DNA of 64,000 nt, from contig NZ_BLVZ01000007.1 in the NCBI RefSeq assembly GCF_015471405.1, forward strand, positions 1-64,000, written 5' to 3'. Under the pieces are notes generated by a model that made no database searches, was not told where the DNA came from, and saw only the letters and a program-made list of their open reading frames with translations. The position numbers and the translations under genes were made by a program. Below, in pieces: positions 50,664 to 59,240 of the stretch. The DNA comes from Pseudomonas cichorii (GTDB lineage: Bacteria; Pseudomonadota; Gammaproteobacteria; Pseudomonadales; Pseudomonadaceae). Within the stretch, counting starts at the first letter, position 1, and each line of letters opens with the position of its first letter.

Positions 50664-51397
50664 TGAAGAACAAGCGCGTTCTGATTACGGCAGGTGGCCA
50701 GGGGATTGGCCTGGCCAGCGCCATGGCTTTTGCCGAGGCAGGAGCTGAAGTGATTGCGACCGATATCGACATTCGCGGGTTGCAGGCGATTGAAGGCCTG
50801 CAAGCACTGACACTGGATGTCACTTCGGCCCGGGACATTCTGGCCATCCGCGAACAGGTCGGCCCGGTGGACGTATTGTTCAACTGCGCGGGCTACGTGC
50901 ATGCGGGCAATATTTTCGAGTGCGATGAGGCCGCCTGGAGCCGCTCCATGGACCTTAATGTCACGGCCATGTACCGCATGATCCGGGCTTTCCTGCCCGG
51001 CATGCTTGAGCGCGGAGCAGGCTCGATCATCAACATGGCGTCGGTGGCTTCCAGCGTCAAAGGCGTGCCCAATCGTTTTGCCTACACCGCTAGCAAGGCA
51101 GCCGTGGTGGGGCTGACCAAGTCGGTCGCGGCAGACTTCATTGGGCAGGGCATTCGCTGCAATGCCATTTGTCCAGGCACCGTGGACTCGCCTTCGCTAC
51201 GCGCACGCATTGCTGAACAGGCGTTGCAGCAAGGCCTTTCCGAAGAGCAGGTGTACCGGCAGTTTGTCGAGCGCCAGCCCATGGGGCGGCTCGGCACTGC
51301 GCAGGAAATCGCTCGACTGGCTCTTTATCTGGGCTCTGATGCCTCGTCCTACACTACAGGCACTTTGCATGTGATCGATGGCGGCATGAGTATCTGA
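50660..51397 (+). CDS. SDR-family dehydrogenase (2-keto-3-deoxy-L-fuconate dehydrogenase-like)
   Basis: 245 aa classical short-chain dehydrogenase: NAD-binding ITAGGQGIGLA, NCAG, catalytic serine region NMASVASSVKG, and YTASK. The sequence resembles the enzyme that oxidises 2-keto-3-deoxy-L-fuconate to the 2,4-diketo acid in nonphosphorylating sugar-acid routes; the FAH-family hydrolase that would follow is next door. Overlaps the MFS stop by 4 bases; a second ATG at 50663 is better spaced from GGAGA. Confidence 0.8.
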   Translation: MMKNKRVLITAGGQGIGLASAMAFAEAGAEVIATDIDIRGLQAIEGLQALTLDVTSARDILAIREQVGPVDVLFNCAGYVHAGNIFECDEAAWSRSMDLNVTAMYRMIRAFLPGMLERGAGSIINMASVASSVKGVPNRFAYTASKAAVVGLTKSVAADFIGQGIRCNAICPGTVDSPSLRARIAEQALQQGLSEEQVYRQFVERQPMGRLGTAQEIARLALYLGSDASSYTTGTLHVIDGGMSI

Positions 51398-51435
51398 ATC
51401 CCGGTTTGTATCTTCGACAGAAACAGGAGAACCCA

Positions 51436-52284
51436 ATGAAATTGCTACGTTACGGCGAAAAAGGTTCGGAAAGACCCGGCCTGCTGGATGCCGACAACCA
51501 GATCCGCGATCTTGGCGCTCATGTGGCGGATATTGCCGGTGATGCCTTGAGCCCGGCCGGCCTGGCGGCGTTGGCCGCAATTGATCCCGCCAGCCTGCCA
51601 TTGGTGCCGGGCAAGCCGCGTATCGGTGCCTGTGTCGGGCGAGTAGGGAAGTTCATCTGCATCGGGCTGAACTACGCCGACCATGCTGCCGAATCCAATA
51701 TGGAAGTGCCCAAGGAACCCATCATCTTCAACAAGTGGACCAGCGCCATCTGCGGGCCGAACGATGCGGTGGAAATTCCTCGCGGCTCGGTCAAGACCGA
51801 CTGGGAAGTAGAGCTGGGAGTGGTGATCGGCAAAGGCGGGCGCTACATCGACGAAGCCAACGCCATGGAGCATGTGGCCGGGTACTGCGTGATCAACGAT
51901 GTGTCCGAGCGTGAATGGCAACTGGAGCGCGGAGGCACCTGGGACAAGGGCAAGGGCTTCGATACCTTTGGCCCTATCGGGCCCTGGCTGGTGACCCGTG
52001 ACGAAATTGCCGATCCGCATTCACTCGACCTGTGGCTGGAGGTCGATGGGCACCGCTACCAGCAGGGCAATACACGCACGTTGATATTCAATATCCCGCA
52101 ACTGATTGCCTATCTGAGCCGCTGCATGAGCCTTCAGCCGGGGGATGTCATCTCCACCGGCACGCCGCCGGGTGTCGGCCTGGGCGTCAAGCCCGCGCCG
52201 GTCTTCCTGCGTCCGGGTCAGACCATGCGCCTTGGCATTGTGGGGCTTGGAGAACAGCAGCAGGTGACGGTTCAGGCTGATTGA
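51436..52284 (+). CDS. FAH-family hydrolase (2,4-diketo-3-deoxy-L-fuconate hydrolase-like)
   Basis: 282 aa from ATG 51436, preceded by CAGGAGA. The domain has the metal-binding DWEVELGVVIG and the conserved ISTGTPPGVGLG. Family members next to an SDR of this kind cleave 2,4-diketo-3-deoxy sugar acids to pyruvate and a hydroxy acid such as lactate. Substrate here is inferred; ureidoglycolate-lyase-like annotation is also common for this family. A REP-type palindrome follows. Confidence 0.8.
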   Translation: MKLLRYGEKGSERPGLLDADNQIRDLGAHVADIAGDALSPAGLAALAAIDPASLPLVPGKPRIGACVGRVGKFICIGLNYADHAAESNMEVPKEPIIFNKWTSAICGPNDAVEIPRGSVKTDWEVELGVVIGKGGRYIDEANAMEHVAGYCVINDVSEREWQLERGGTWDKGKGFDTFGPIGPWLVTRDEIADPHSLDLWLEVDGHRYQQGNTRTLIFNIPQLIAYLSRCMSLQPGDVISTGTPPGVGLGVKPAPVFLRPGQTMRLGIVGLGEQQQVTVQAD

Positions 52285-52290
52285 TGGCTT

Positions 52291-52341
52291 CGCGAATGAA
52301 TTCGCCCCTACATCAACCCCGTAGGAGCGAATTCATTCGCG
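52291..52341. repeat. REP-type inverted repeat pair
   Basis: CGCGAATGAATTCGCCCCTAC (52291-52311 in part) faces GTAGGAGCGAATTCATTCGCG (52321-52341 in part); the arms are near-perfect inverse copies, with a 9-base gap. The element lies between converging genes and matches the common Pseudomonas REP pattern GTAGGAGCGAATTCATTCGC. Confidence 0.8.
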
Positions 52342-52351
52342 AACAACGGTA

Positions 52352-52831
52352 TTACAACCCCAATTCCGAAAGCCCCGGATGGTCATCCGGTCTGCGCCCC
52401 AGCGGCCAGTGGAACTTGCGCTCCGACTCCTTGATAGGCAGGTCGTTGATGCAGGCAAAACGTCTGGCCATCAGCCCGTTTTCTTCAAACTCCCAGTTTT
52501 CGTTGCCATAGGAACGAAACCAATTGCCCGAATCGTCATGCCATTCGTAGGCATAGCGCACGGCGATGCGATTGTCGGTGAAGGCCCACAGTTCCTTGAT
52601 CAGGCGATAGTCCAGCTCCTTGGCCCATTTGCGGGCAAGGAAATCCCTGGCTTGTTCACGATTGGTGACAAATTCGGCACGGTTCCGCCACTGGGTATCT
52701 TCGGTGTAGGCCAGAGAGACTTTTTCCGGGGCCCGACTGTTCCAGCCATCTTCAGCCAGGCGGACCTTTTGAATGGCGGTTTCGCGGTTGAAAGGCGGTA
52801 ACGGCGGGCGTGGCTGAGCGGTTGTAGACAT
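52352..52831 (-). CDS. NTF2-like protein, DUF1348 family
   Basis: 159 aa. Contains [40 protein letters not shown] and a C-terminal [20 protein letters not shown] typical of the DUF1348 branch of the SnoaL/NTF2-like fold. Function is unknown; members are cytoplasmic and often induced by stress. It is 24 bases downstream of the TetR gene on the same strand, so it is probably controlled by it. Confidence 0.82.
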   Translation of the reverse strand: MSTTAQPRPPLPPFNRETAIQKVRLAEDGWNSRAPEKVSLAYTEDTQWRNRAEFVTNREQARDFLARKWAKELDYRLIKELWAFTDNRIAVRYAYEWHDDSGNWFRSYGNENWEFEENGLMARRFACINDLPIKESERKFHWPLGRRPDDHPGLSELGL

Positions 52832-52855
52832 GGCGGAACCTCGGGGCGGTGAGTG

Positions 52856-53437
52856 TCAGGGCGTTGAACGGCTGGCGGCCTTGAGCAGAAGTCGGGCCAC
52901 CTCGCGGGCATCGTTGGCAGCAGCGTGATCGCCCATCACCAGAGCCTGGGTAATGGCCCCATCGATCAGGATCAGCAGTTGCCTGGCCAGCGCTTCAGGC
53001 GCTGACGCGGGAAGTTGTTCACACAGTTCGAGCACGTAATCGAGCAGCTTCTGTTTATGGTCCTTGGCGATCAGGCGCACAGGATCTTCAGGGTCGCCGA
53101 TTTCGCCTGCGGTATTGATAAAGGCGCAGCCCCGAAAGCCTTCGGACTCGAACCAGCCGGTGAGCACTGTAAACATGCCGAGGATGCGTTCCTCGGGTGT
53201 TTCGGCCTTGTCGGCTTCGGTCCTGAACCACTGCATCCAGCGGATATCACGGGCACTCAATGCCTGTGCGGCAATCTCGTCCTTGGTCGCGAAGTAGCGA
53301 TAGATACTCTTGCGGGCCACGCCTGAGGTCCGCACCAGCAAGTCCATGCCCATGGCGTGAATGCCGACGCGATAGATCAGCGTTTCGGCGGTTTGCAGAA
53401 TCTTGTCTTGCACGTTGGGTGGTGTTTGGGTCGTCAT
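52856..53437 (-). CDS. TetR-family transcriptional regulator
   Basis: 193 aa from ATG 53437. Helix-turn-helix at about residues 27-50 (GMDLLVRTSGVARKSIYRYF), followed by a ligand-binding domain. It is the first gene of a two-gene unit with the DUF1348 gene. A perfect palindrome just upstream (53450-53463) is a likely autoregulatory operator. Confidence 0.87.
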   Translation of the reverse strand: MTTQTPPNVQDKILQTAETLIYRVGIHAMGMDLLVRTSGVARKSIYRYFATKDEIAAQALSARDIRWMQWFRTEADKAETPEERILGMFTVLTGWFESEGFRGCAFINTAGEIGDPEDPVRLIAKDHKQKLLDYVLELCEQLPASAPEALARQLLILIDGAITQALVMGDHAAANDAREVARLLLKAASRSTP

Positions 53438-53449
53438 GGGTAAAAGGGT

Positions 53450-53463
53450 AGAACGATCGTTCT
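53450..53463. promoter_or_regulatory. Candidate TetR operator
   Basis: Perfect 14-bp palindrome AGAACGATCGTTCT, 12 bases upstream of the TetR start. The placement over the start region fits repression of the regulator's own operon. Confidence 0.65.
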
Positions 53464-53600
53464 CCATCGGTCAAGCACCCGTGCAGGCTGATTTTAAAAT
53501 GCCATGCATTTGCGGGCATGATCGAACTTGCGAGCCGAACCGGAATCAGTTGCATGGAGTTTTGGCTCTGTCGGTCATTTCAAAGAGGAGAAACTGTCCG

Positions 53601-55757
53601 GTGTCTCAGTTAAGAACCTTGATCCTGTTGGGGCTCCTGTTTTGTGCAGGCAGTTTTCATGTTCAGGCCGCTGACGTGCCTGCTCTTCCTATGGCGGCAG
53701 CGGCTCCGGTCGACGACAAGGCCACTGAGAAAAAGGCAGACAAACCCGACGAGAAAGCTGCCGAAAAGCCCGCCGAAAAAACCGATGAAAAACCAGCAGA
53801 GGCCGAACCCGCTGCTGCGGAGATTCTGGTGCAAGGTGGTCTGCTCGGTGCGATCAGCACCAGCATCGATGACATCCAAAGGACACTCAACCTGGACGAA
53901 AGCCTGTGGGATGCCTGGCGCTTGCGGGCCGACCGTGCCGCTGACGAGATCGGTGATCTGGTCAATAAACGCACGGCACGCTCTCCGTGGAGCGTAGTGG
54001 GCGATTTCCTGATTCTGTCGGTGGTGTGGATCGGTGCGTTTGCGGTGCTGACGACATTGGGGCGTTTTCTGGCAATTCGACTGAATCGACGGCCGTTTCT
54101 CCAGGTGCGCGAGCGCAGTCAGGCCCTGCTGAAATATGTGCTGCCTTTTACATTGCCCGCCGTGATCTGCCTGCCGTTGACCCTGTATGTCAGCCATTTC
54201 ATGCCGACTTCCGTCGGGCGTGCGCTGGCGCTGTGTTTTGCCTACGCGACCAGCAGCGGCATTGTTTCCACGTCGGTGCTGCTATGCGTCATCGTCATGT
54301 TCAACTCGGGGCACAAGCGCGCGGCCGTGCGCATGATTCGTCGCTACAGCCCGAGGCCGTTGTTCATCATCGGCTTCCTGGCGGCGCTGAGCGATGCGCT
54401 GACCAGCCCACAGATTGCCCGGCAACTGGGCAGCAACTTCACCACCAGCGTGTCGGTGTTCACCGGGCTTTTCGCTTCGGTCGTGTTCTGCATGCTGGTG
54501 ATCAAGGTGCGTCGCCCGATCGCCCACCTGATCCGTAACCGCTCGCTGAACAGCCGCCTGCAGAGGCCCGCATTGCAGCGTTCCCTGAAAATCTTCTCCA
54601 ACCTGTGGCACTTGCCGATTCTGCTGATGATCCTGGTTTCAGCCATCAACCTGATCGGGGCCGGCGAGGACAGTCAGGAAGCATTGCGGTGTGCGCTGTT
54701 CACCACCTTGTTGCTGATTAGCACGGTATTCCTGAGCACGGTATTCGAGCATCTGTTCAAGCCCGCTGAAGAAGTCGGACGTGGTGGGCATGTGTACAAG
54801 GCGCGCCTGCTCCGTCTGGTATATGCGCTGTTGCGGATTCTGCTGGCGGTAGCGTTCATCGAAATCCTGGGACGGATCTGGGGGTTCTCGATGTTCGAGT
54901 TCGCCCAGCGCAATACACTCGGACGAGTCATCAGCGACTCGCTGAGCAGCATCGGCCTGATCTTTCTGGTCACCTGGCTGTTGTGGGTGGTGCTCGACAC
55001 GGCCATTCAGGAAGCCCTCAAGCCTCCCGTCAACCATCGCAATGCACGTCAGCCCAGCACGCGGATCAAGACCATCCTGCCGTTGCTGCGTAATGCGGTG
55101 AAAATCATTCTGGTGGTGATTTGCGCAATCACCACCATGGCCAATCTGGGGATCAATGTCGCCCCCTTGCTGGCTGGTGCCGGGGTCGTTGGTCTGGCCA
55201 TTGGTTTCGGTTCGCAACAACTGGTACAGGATGTGATCACCGGCCTGTTCATCATCATCGAAGACACCTTTTCCGTCGGCGATTGGGTGGTGCTCAGTAC
55301 CGGCCATTCCGGCTCGGTCGAAAGCCTGACGATTCGTACCGTGCGCCTGCGTGACGGCAAGGGGTTCGTACATTCGGTGCCGTTCGGGCAGATCAAGGCG
55401 GTGACCAACCAGTCCCGGCAGTTTGCCTATGCATTCTTCTCGGTGCAGTTCACTTATGACTCCGATATCGACGAAGCCATGGCGCTGATCCGCGAAACAG
55501 GGCAATCGATCACCGAAGACATTCTGCTCAAGAACAATCTGCAAGGGCCGCTGGAAGTTTTCGGTGTGGACCGCATGGATCTCAATGGCGTGGTCCTGAC
55601 CGCACAGTTCCGTACCTCGTCGGGTGGGCAATACAGTGTGGGCCGGGCTTTCAACGAGCGTCTTAAACGGCTTGTGGATAAGCATCCGGACGTTCGTTTT
55701 GCCCAGACTTATCCACAGGTGGTGATGAATCCCGCTCCGGCACCTGCCGCTGAGTAA
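53601..55757 (+). CDS. MscS-family mechanosensitive ion channel
   Basis: 718 aa from GTG 53601, with AGAGGAG 10 bases upstream. A signal peptide (LILLGLLFCAGSFHVQAADV) is followed by a K/E/P/A-rich periplasmic stretch (residues 30-75), then many membrane helices. The MscS core has the pore-lining helix APLLAGAGVVGLAIGFGSQQ and QDVITGLFIIIEDTFSVGDW. It is one of the large MscS-like channels (YbiO/YbdG size class) that release solutes on hypo-osmotic shock. A palindromic REP copy follows. Confidence 0.88.
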   Translation: MSQLRTLILLGLLFCAGSFHVQAADVPALPMAAAAPVDDKATEKKADKPDEKAAEKPAEKTDEKPAEAEPAAAEILVQGGLLGAISTSIDDIQRTLNLDESLWDAWRLRADRAADEIGDLVNKRTARSPWSVVGDFLILSVVWIGAFAVLTTLGRFLAIRLNRRPFLQVRERSQALLKYVLPFTLPAVICLPLTLYVSHFMPTSVGRALALCFAYATSSGIVSTSVLLCVIVMFNSGHKRAAVRMIRRYSPRPLFIIGFLAALSDALTSPQIARQLGSNFTTSVSVFTGLFASVVFCMLVIKVRRPIAHLIRNRSLNSRLQRPALQRSLKIFSNLWHLPILLMILVSAINLIGAGEDSQEALRCALFTTLLLISTVFLSTVFEHLFKPAEEVGRGGHVYKARLLRLVYALLRILLAVAFIEILGRIWGFSMFEFAQRNTLGRVISDSLSSIGLIFLVTWLLWVVLDTAIQEALKPPVNHRNARQPSTRIKTILPLLRNAVKIILVVICAITTMANLGINVAPLLAGAGVVGLAIGFGSQQLVQDVITGLFIIIEDTFSVGDWVVLSTGHSGSVESLTIRTVRLRDGKGFVHSVPFGQIKAVTNQSRQFAYAFFSVQFTYDSDIDEAMALIRETGQSITEDILLKNNLQGPLEVFGVDRMDLNGVVLTAQFRTSSGGQYSVGRAFNERLKRLVDKHPDVRFAQTYPQVVMNPAPAPAAE

Positions 55758-55766
55758 GCCTTACAA

Positions 55767-55792
55767 GCGAATTCATTCACGAATGAATTCGC
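55767..55792. repeat. REP-type palindrome
   Basis: GCGAATTCATTC (55767-55778), 2-base centre, GAATGAATTCGC (55781-55792), flanked by AA and TCCTT. Shares the GCGAATTCATTC core with the pair at 52.3 kb and could act as a terminator for the channel gene. Confidence 0.78.
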
Positions 55793-55893
55793 TCCTTGGC
55801 TGCAACTGTTGGGGGTTAGCGGCCAACGTGATATGTTTGCAGGCGTTTTTCACCTGATTATTTGATGATTCTGATACCGAGCCTGCTGACTCT

Positions 55894-56778
55894 ATGCGAA
55901 TGCGCCTTATGCTATTGGGCGGCGGGAATGCCCTCGGGCAGGCGCTGATTCGTCTGGGTGCCGAGGAAGACATTGGTTTCCTCGCGCCGCGTCCACCGCA
56001 AGACGGTTGGGATGCGGCGAGCCTGACGCAACTGCTCGATGACACCCGTCCCGATGCCTTGATCAACCTTGCTTACTACTTCGACTGGTTTCAGGCGGAG
56101 ACAGTGAGCGAAGCGCGTCTGACCCACCAGGAGCGCTCTGTCGAGCGCCTGTCCGAACTGTGTCAGCACCACAACATTGTGCTTCTTCAGCCGTCCAGCT
56201 ATCGAGTGTTCGATGGCTCGCGTGCAACTGCCTACAGCGAAAAAGACGATCCCGTGCCTCTGGGGCTGCGGGGTCAGGCTTTGTGGCGTATCGAGCAGAG
56301 CGTGCGTGCGGCTTGCCCGCAACATGTGCTCTTGCGCTTTGGCTGGTTGCTGGATGACAGCGCCGATGGTGTGCTGGGCCGTTTCCTGACTCGGGCCGAG
56401 CAGCCGGAAGAATTGCTGCTGGCCGATGATCGCCGTGGAAATCCGACCCCTATCGACGATGCTGCCCGCGTGATCATCTCGGTACTCAAGCAACTCGATT
56501 GCGCAGCACCGCTGTGGGGGACTTACCACTACGCCGGTCATGAGGCCACGACGCCTCTGGCGCTGGGGCAGGCGGTTCTCAATGAGGCGCGCCTGCTGCA
56601 TCCCCTGGCAATCGAGTCGCCTACTGCGCAGGCCCACGCCGCACGGCCCGATGCAGCACAAGAGCCGCAACATGGCGTGCTGGCCTGCAAGAAAATTCTC
56701 CATACTTTCGGCATCAAGCCGCGCGCCTGGCGTGCTGGCTTGCCAAGCCTGCTGGATCGGTACTATCGACATGTCTGA
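55894..56778 (+). CDS. RmlD-like sugar-nucleotide-binding NAD(P)-dependent protein
   Basis: 294 aa Rossmann-fold protein. N-terminal MRMRLMLLGGGNALGQALIR replaces the usual GxxGxxG pattern with GGGNALG, and no standard YxxxK is seen, only SSYRVFDG in the equivalent place. It resembles dTDP-4-dehydrorhamnose reductase-like proteins, but an altered active site makes its reaction uncertain. Its end overlaps the epimerase gene by 8 bases, so the two are probably translated together. Confidence 0.7.
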   Translation: MRMRLMLLGGGNALGQALIRLGAEEDIGFLAPRPPQDGWDAASLTQLLDDTRPDALINLAYYFDWFQAETVSEARLTHQERSVERLSELCQHHNIVLLQPSSYRVFDGSRATAYSEKDDPVPLGLRGQALWRIEQSVRAACPQHVLLRFGWLLDDSADGVLGRFLTRAEQPEELLLADDRRGNPTPIDDAARVIISVLKQLDCAAPLWGTYHYAGHEATTPLALGQAVLNEARLLHPLAIESPTAQAHAARPDAAQEPQHGVLACKKILHTFGIKPRAWRAGLPSLLDRYYRHV

Positions 56779-57700
56779 CGCTCCAGTTCTGATCACCGGC
56801 GGTGCTGGCTTCATTGGCTCACATCTGGCTGATGCCCTGTTGGCTCAAGGGTACGCGGTGCGCATCCTCGATGACCTTTCAACCGGCAAGCGCAGCAACC
56901 TGCCGCTGGATAACCCTCGTATCGAGCTGATCGAAGGCGATGTCGCCGACAGTGCTCTGGTGACCCGCGCAGCCCGGGGATGTCAGGCAGTGGTGCATCT
57001 GGCGGCGGTTGCTTCGGTGCAGGCATCGGTAGAAGACCCGGTCAAAACCCATCAAAGCAACTTCATCGGCACGTTGAACGTCTGTGAAGCCATGCGCGAA
57101 GCGGGTATCAAGCGCGTCCTGTTCGCGTCCAGTGCTGCGGTTTACGGCAACAATGGTGAAGGTGAGTCGATCACCGAAGACACGACCAAAGCGCCGTTGA
57201 CGCCTTATGCCTCGGACAAGCTGGCCAGCGAGCAGTATCTGGACTTCTATCGTCGTCAACACGGGCTGGAGCCGGTGGTGTTCCGCTTTTTCAACATCTT
57301 CGGGCCTCGCCAGGACCCGTCATCGCCTTATTCCGGTGTGATCAGTATTTTTGCCGAGCGTGTCGAGAAAGGGCTGCCGATCACGGTGTTTGGTGATGGC
57401 GAACAGACGCGGGACTTCTTCTACATCGGCGATCTGGCCAGGCTGCTGATCCAGGCTCTTGAGCAAAAGAACCCGGCCGAAGGCGCGATCAATGTCGGAT
57501 TGAACAAGGCCACTTCGCTTAATCAGCTGTTGGCAGCGTTATCGGACGTCGTCGGGAACTTGCCGCCAGTCAGCTATCAGGCGCCACGTTCTGGCGATAT
57601 TCGCCACTCAAGGGCGGACAACCAGCGTCTGCTGGAGCGTTTCACGCTCGAAGAAACGACACCGCTGAGTGTAGGACTGGCACGTTTGCTTGAGCGTTGA
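56771..57700 (+). CDS. NAD-dependent nucleotide-sugar epimerase/dehydratase
   Basis: 309 aa extended SDR from ATG 56771 (MSDAPVLITGGAGFIGSHLA). NAD motif GGAGFIG, catalytic FASSAAVYG and YASDK. It resembles UDP-glucose/UDP-GlcNAc 4-epimerases. No glycosyltransferases are nearby, so the polysaccharide it serves is unknown. The frame's earlier start at 56540 lies within the preceding gene and is rejected. Confidence 0.82.
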   Translation: MSDAPVLITGGAGFIGSHLADALLAQGYAVRILDDLSTGKRSNLPLDNPRIELIEGDVADSALVTRAARGCQAVVHLAAVASVQASVEDPVKTHQSNFIGTLNVCEAMREAGIKRVLFASSAAVYGNNGEGESITEDTTKAPLTPYASDKLASEQYLDFYRRQHGLEPVVFRFFNIFGPRQDPSSPYSGVISIFAERVEKGLPITVFGDGEQTRDFFYIGDLARLLIQALEQKNPAEGAINVGLNKATSLNQLLAALSDVVGNLPPVSYQAPRSGDIRHSRADNQRLLERFTLEETTPLSVGLARLLER

Positions 57701-57701
57701 A

Positions 57702-57760
57702 TACCCGGGTTGCCCTGTTTGCAGGTGAGTTGTAAGTCTTGTGAACAGGGTATTCGGGTA
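57702..57760 (+). repeat. Nested inverted repeat after the epimerase gene
   Basis: TACCCG (57702-57707) with CGGGTA (57755-57760), enclosing CCCTGTT (57713-57719) with AACAGGG (57744-57750). It may end the epimerase transcript; the T content afterwards is low. The rest of the gap to 57911 is AT-rich and contains no other recognised element. Confidence 0.45.
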
Positions 57761-57910
57761 GTAACTATTGCTGGTTGTTACTTATAAATGTGGCCGTTTT
57801 CCTAGATGGCTGTAGGGCATTTCTGTATCGTTTGTAGTTTGCCTTTTTGAAATTTTAAAACGTTTAAATAGCCTTTAGCATCCAACGCCCTTTTACACGG
57901 AGCGTATGGA

Positions 57911-58387
57911 ATGAAGAGCGAAAACGAAGTCAGCCCCATTAAAAAAGTTGTAGTGGACACGTTGCCGTGTGAGCTGGTCGTGGCCGGTTTTGCCGAGGAA
58001 TATGCACAGTATCTGGAGCACTATAAAAATACTGGGCAAAACCCGCTCTCCCTGCCTTTTCTGTTACTTGGCATCTCTGCCTGGCTGATGATTCTGGTTG
58101 GTTTCTTCACGATTGTGTTTGGTCCCGAAGTCATCAGTTATGACAGTCAGACCGGGCCGACCTTTGGGCAGATCATTCAGATCTATCCCGGCCCTATCGT
58201 TTCTGTCGGGGTTCTTCTACTCACCATCGGCAAGTTTTTTGACAGCGACAGCAGCGGTGCCCTATTAACGCCAGAGCTGTTTCTGCTGGCTTTCTATGAG
58301 TTGCAACTACCTGAAGGGCCGGCAAATCTGGCAGAGGTTTCTATCGCGCATGTCGACGGTGCCTTGTTTCAGATAAACCGTGCTTAG
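57911..58387 (+). CDS. Small predicted membrane protein, unknown function
   Basis: 158 aa. Two hydrophobic segments at about residues 48-70 (SLPFLLLGISAWLMILVGFF) and 92-110 (GPIVSVGVLLLTIGKFF), with a charged N-terminal part and an acidic C-terminal tail. No family was recognised. It is a single gene with an AT-rich upstream region and its own terminator. It is called from its coding-like composition and clean start context (GGAGCGT before ATG). Confidence 0.6.
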   Translation: MKSENEVSPIKKVVVDTLPCELVVAGFAEEYAQYLEHYKNTGQNPLSLPFLLLGISAWLMILVGFFTIVFGPEVISYDSQTGPTFGQIIQIYPGPIVSVGVLLLTIGKFFDSDSSGALLTPELFLLAFYELQLPEGPANLAEVSIAHVDGALFQINRA

Positions 58388-58398
58388 CCCAAAACGAC

Positions 58399-58424
58399 AA
58401 AAGCACCCATCAGGGTGCCTTTGT
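58399..58424. terminator. Terminator between the membrane-protein gene and ompW
   Basis: GCACCC (58403-58408), loop ATCA, GGGTGC (58413-58418), with AAAA before and CTTTG after, serving converging genes. Confidence 0.75.
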
Positions 58425-58450
58425 GCGTTTATCGGGGTGTGTCATGGATA

Positions 58451-59137
58451 TCAGAACTTGTAACCCACGCCCACCATGTAGACCCATGGGTCGATGTCTA
58501 CATTGACTTTGGTCTTGCCGACGCTCAGGGCTGATGGGCCATCCACGGTGGCTTCGGTGTCGATATCGACATACCAGACCGAGGCGTTGAGCAGGACGTT
58601 GTCGGTGATCAGGTAATCAACGCCCAACTGGCCAGCCAGGCCAACCGAATCCTTGAGCTTGAGGTTGCTGAAGCCCTGATCCTTGCGGTTGCCGGTCAGG
58701 TCGGTATCAAAGAAAGTGGTGTAGTTGATACCGATGCCTGCATAAGGCTGGAACTTCGACGAAGGCTCCATCGGGTAGTATTGCAGGGACAGGGTCGGTG
58801 GCAGGTGTTTGACATCGGCCAGTTTGCCGTCAAGCCCAGGGCCAAGGCCGCTGACTGAAACCGTGTGGCTGAAAGGTGTTGCTGCCAGCAGTTCGATACC
58901 GACATGAGAAGTCAGCATGTAGGCGAAGGTCAGGCCGAGTTGCGTATTGCCATCAAGGCTTGCCTTGGTGCCAGAGACTCTGGAGCCGTCGAGCTTCACC
59001 TCGCCGCTGTCTTCGTTAGGTTGGACATGCGCGGCGCCGGCACGGACGATGAAATCACCCGCCTCATAGGCCTGTGCGGCAGTAGGGGCGGCGATGGCGA
59101 GCGCTATGAGTGAAGCGCGAAGCAAGGACTTTTTCAT
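58451..59137 (-). CDS. oprG: Outer-membrane protein OmpW/OprG family
   Basis: 228 aa eight-stranded outer-membrane barrel for small hydrophobic molecules. Signal peptide MKKSLLRASLIALAIAAPTA plus AQA; barrel begins YEAGDFIVRAGAAHVQPNED; C-terminal aromatic residue (VYMVGVGYKF) typical of outer-membrane barrels. ATG 59137 is preceded by GGAG; an earlier ATG at 59149 is less likely. In P. aeruginosa the homologue OprG is induced by ANR at low oxygen; a matching ANR box lies upstream here. Confidence 0.9.
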   Translation of the reverse strand: MKKSLLRASLIALAIAAPTAAQAYEAGDFIVRAGAAHVQPNEDSGEVKLDGSRVSGTKASLDGNTQLGLTFAYMLTSHVGIELLAATPFSHTVSVSGLGPGLDGKLADVKHLPPTLSLQYYPMEPSSKFQPYAGIGINYTTFFDTDLTGNRKDQGFSNLKLKDSVGLAGQLGVDYLITDNVLLNASVWYVDIDTEATVDGPSALSVGKTKVNVDIDPWVYMVGVGYKF

Positions 59138-59186
59138 GAGTGGCTCCAAGGGGTCAGTAAGTTTTATGGGCTAATGTTAAAGCGCT

Positions 59187-59214
59187 GTTTTTAGGCGACT
59201 TTGATACAGCTCAA
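59187..59214 (-). promoter_or_regulatory. ANR/FNR box of the ompW gene
   Basis: On the - strand TTGAGCTGTATCAA (59214-59201) matches TTGAT-N4-ATCAA at 9 of 10 positions. TAACAT follows 21 bases later as a plausible -10. The box centre is thus near -41, the activating position for ANR-dependent promoters. Confidence 0.65.
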
Positions 59215-59240
59215 TGAAACTGTTGAGAGCCCCGGAAACT

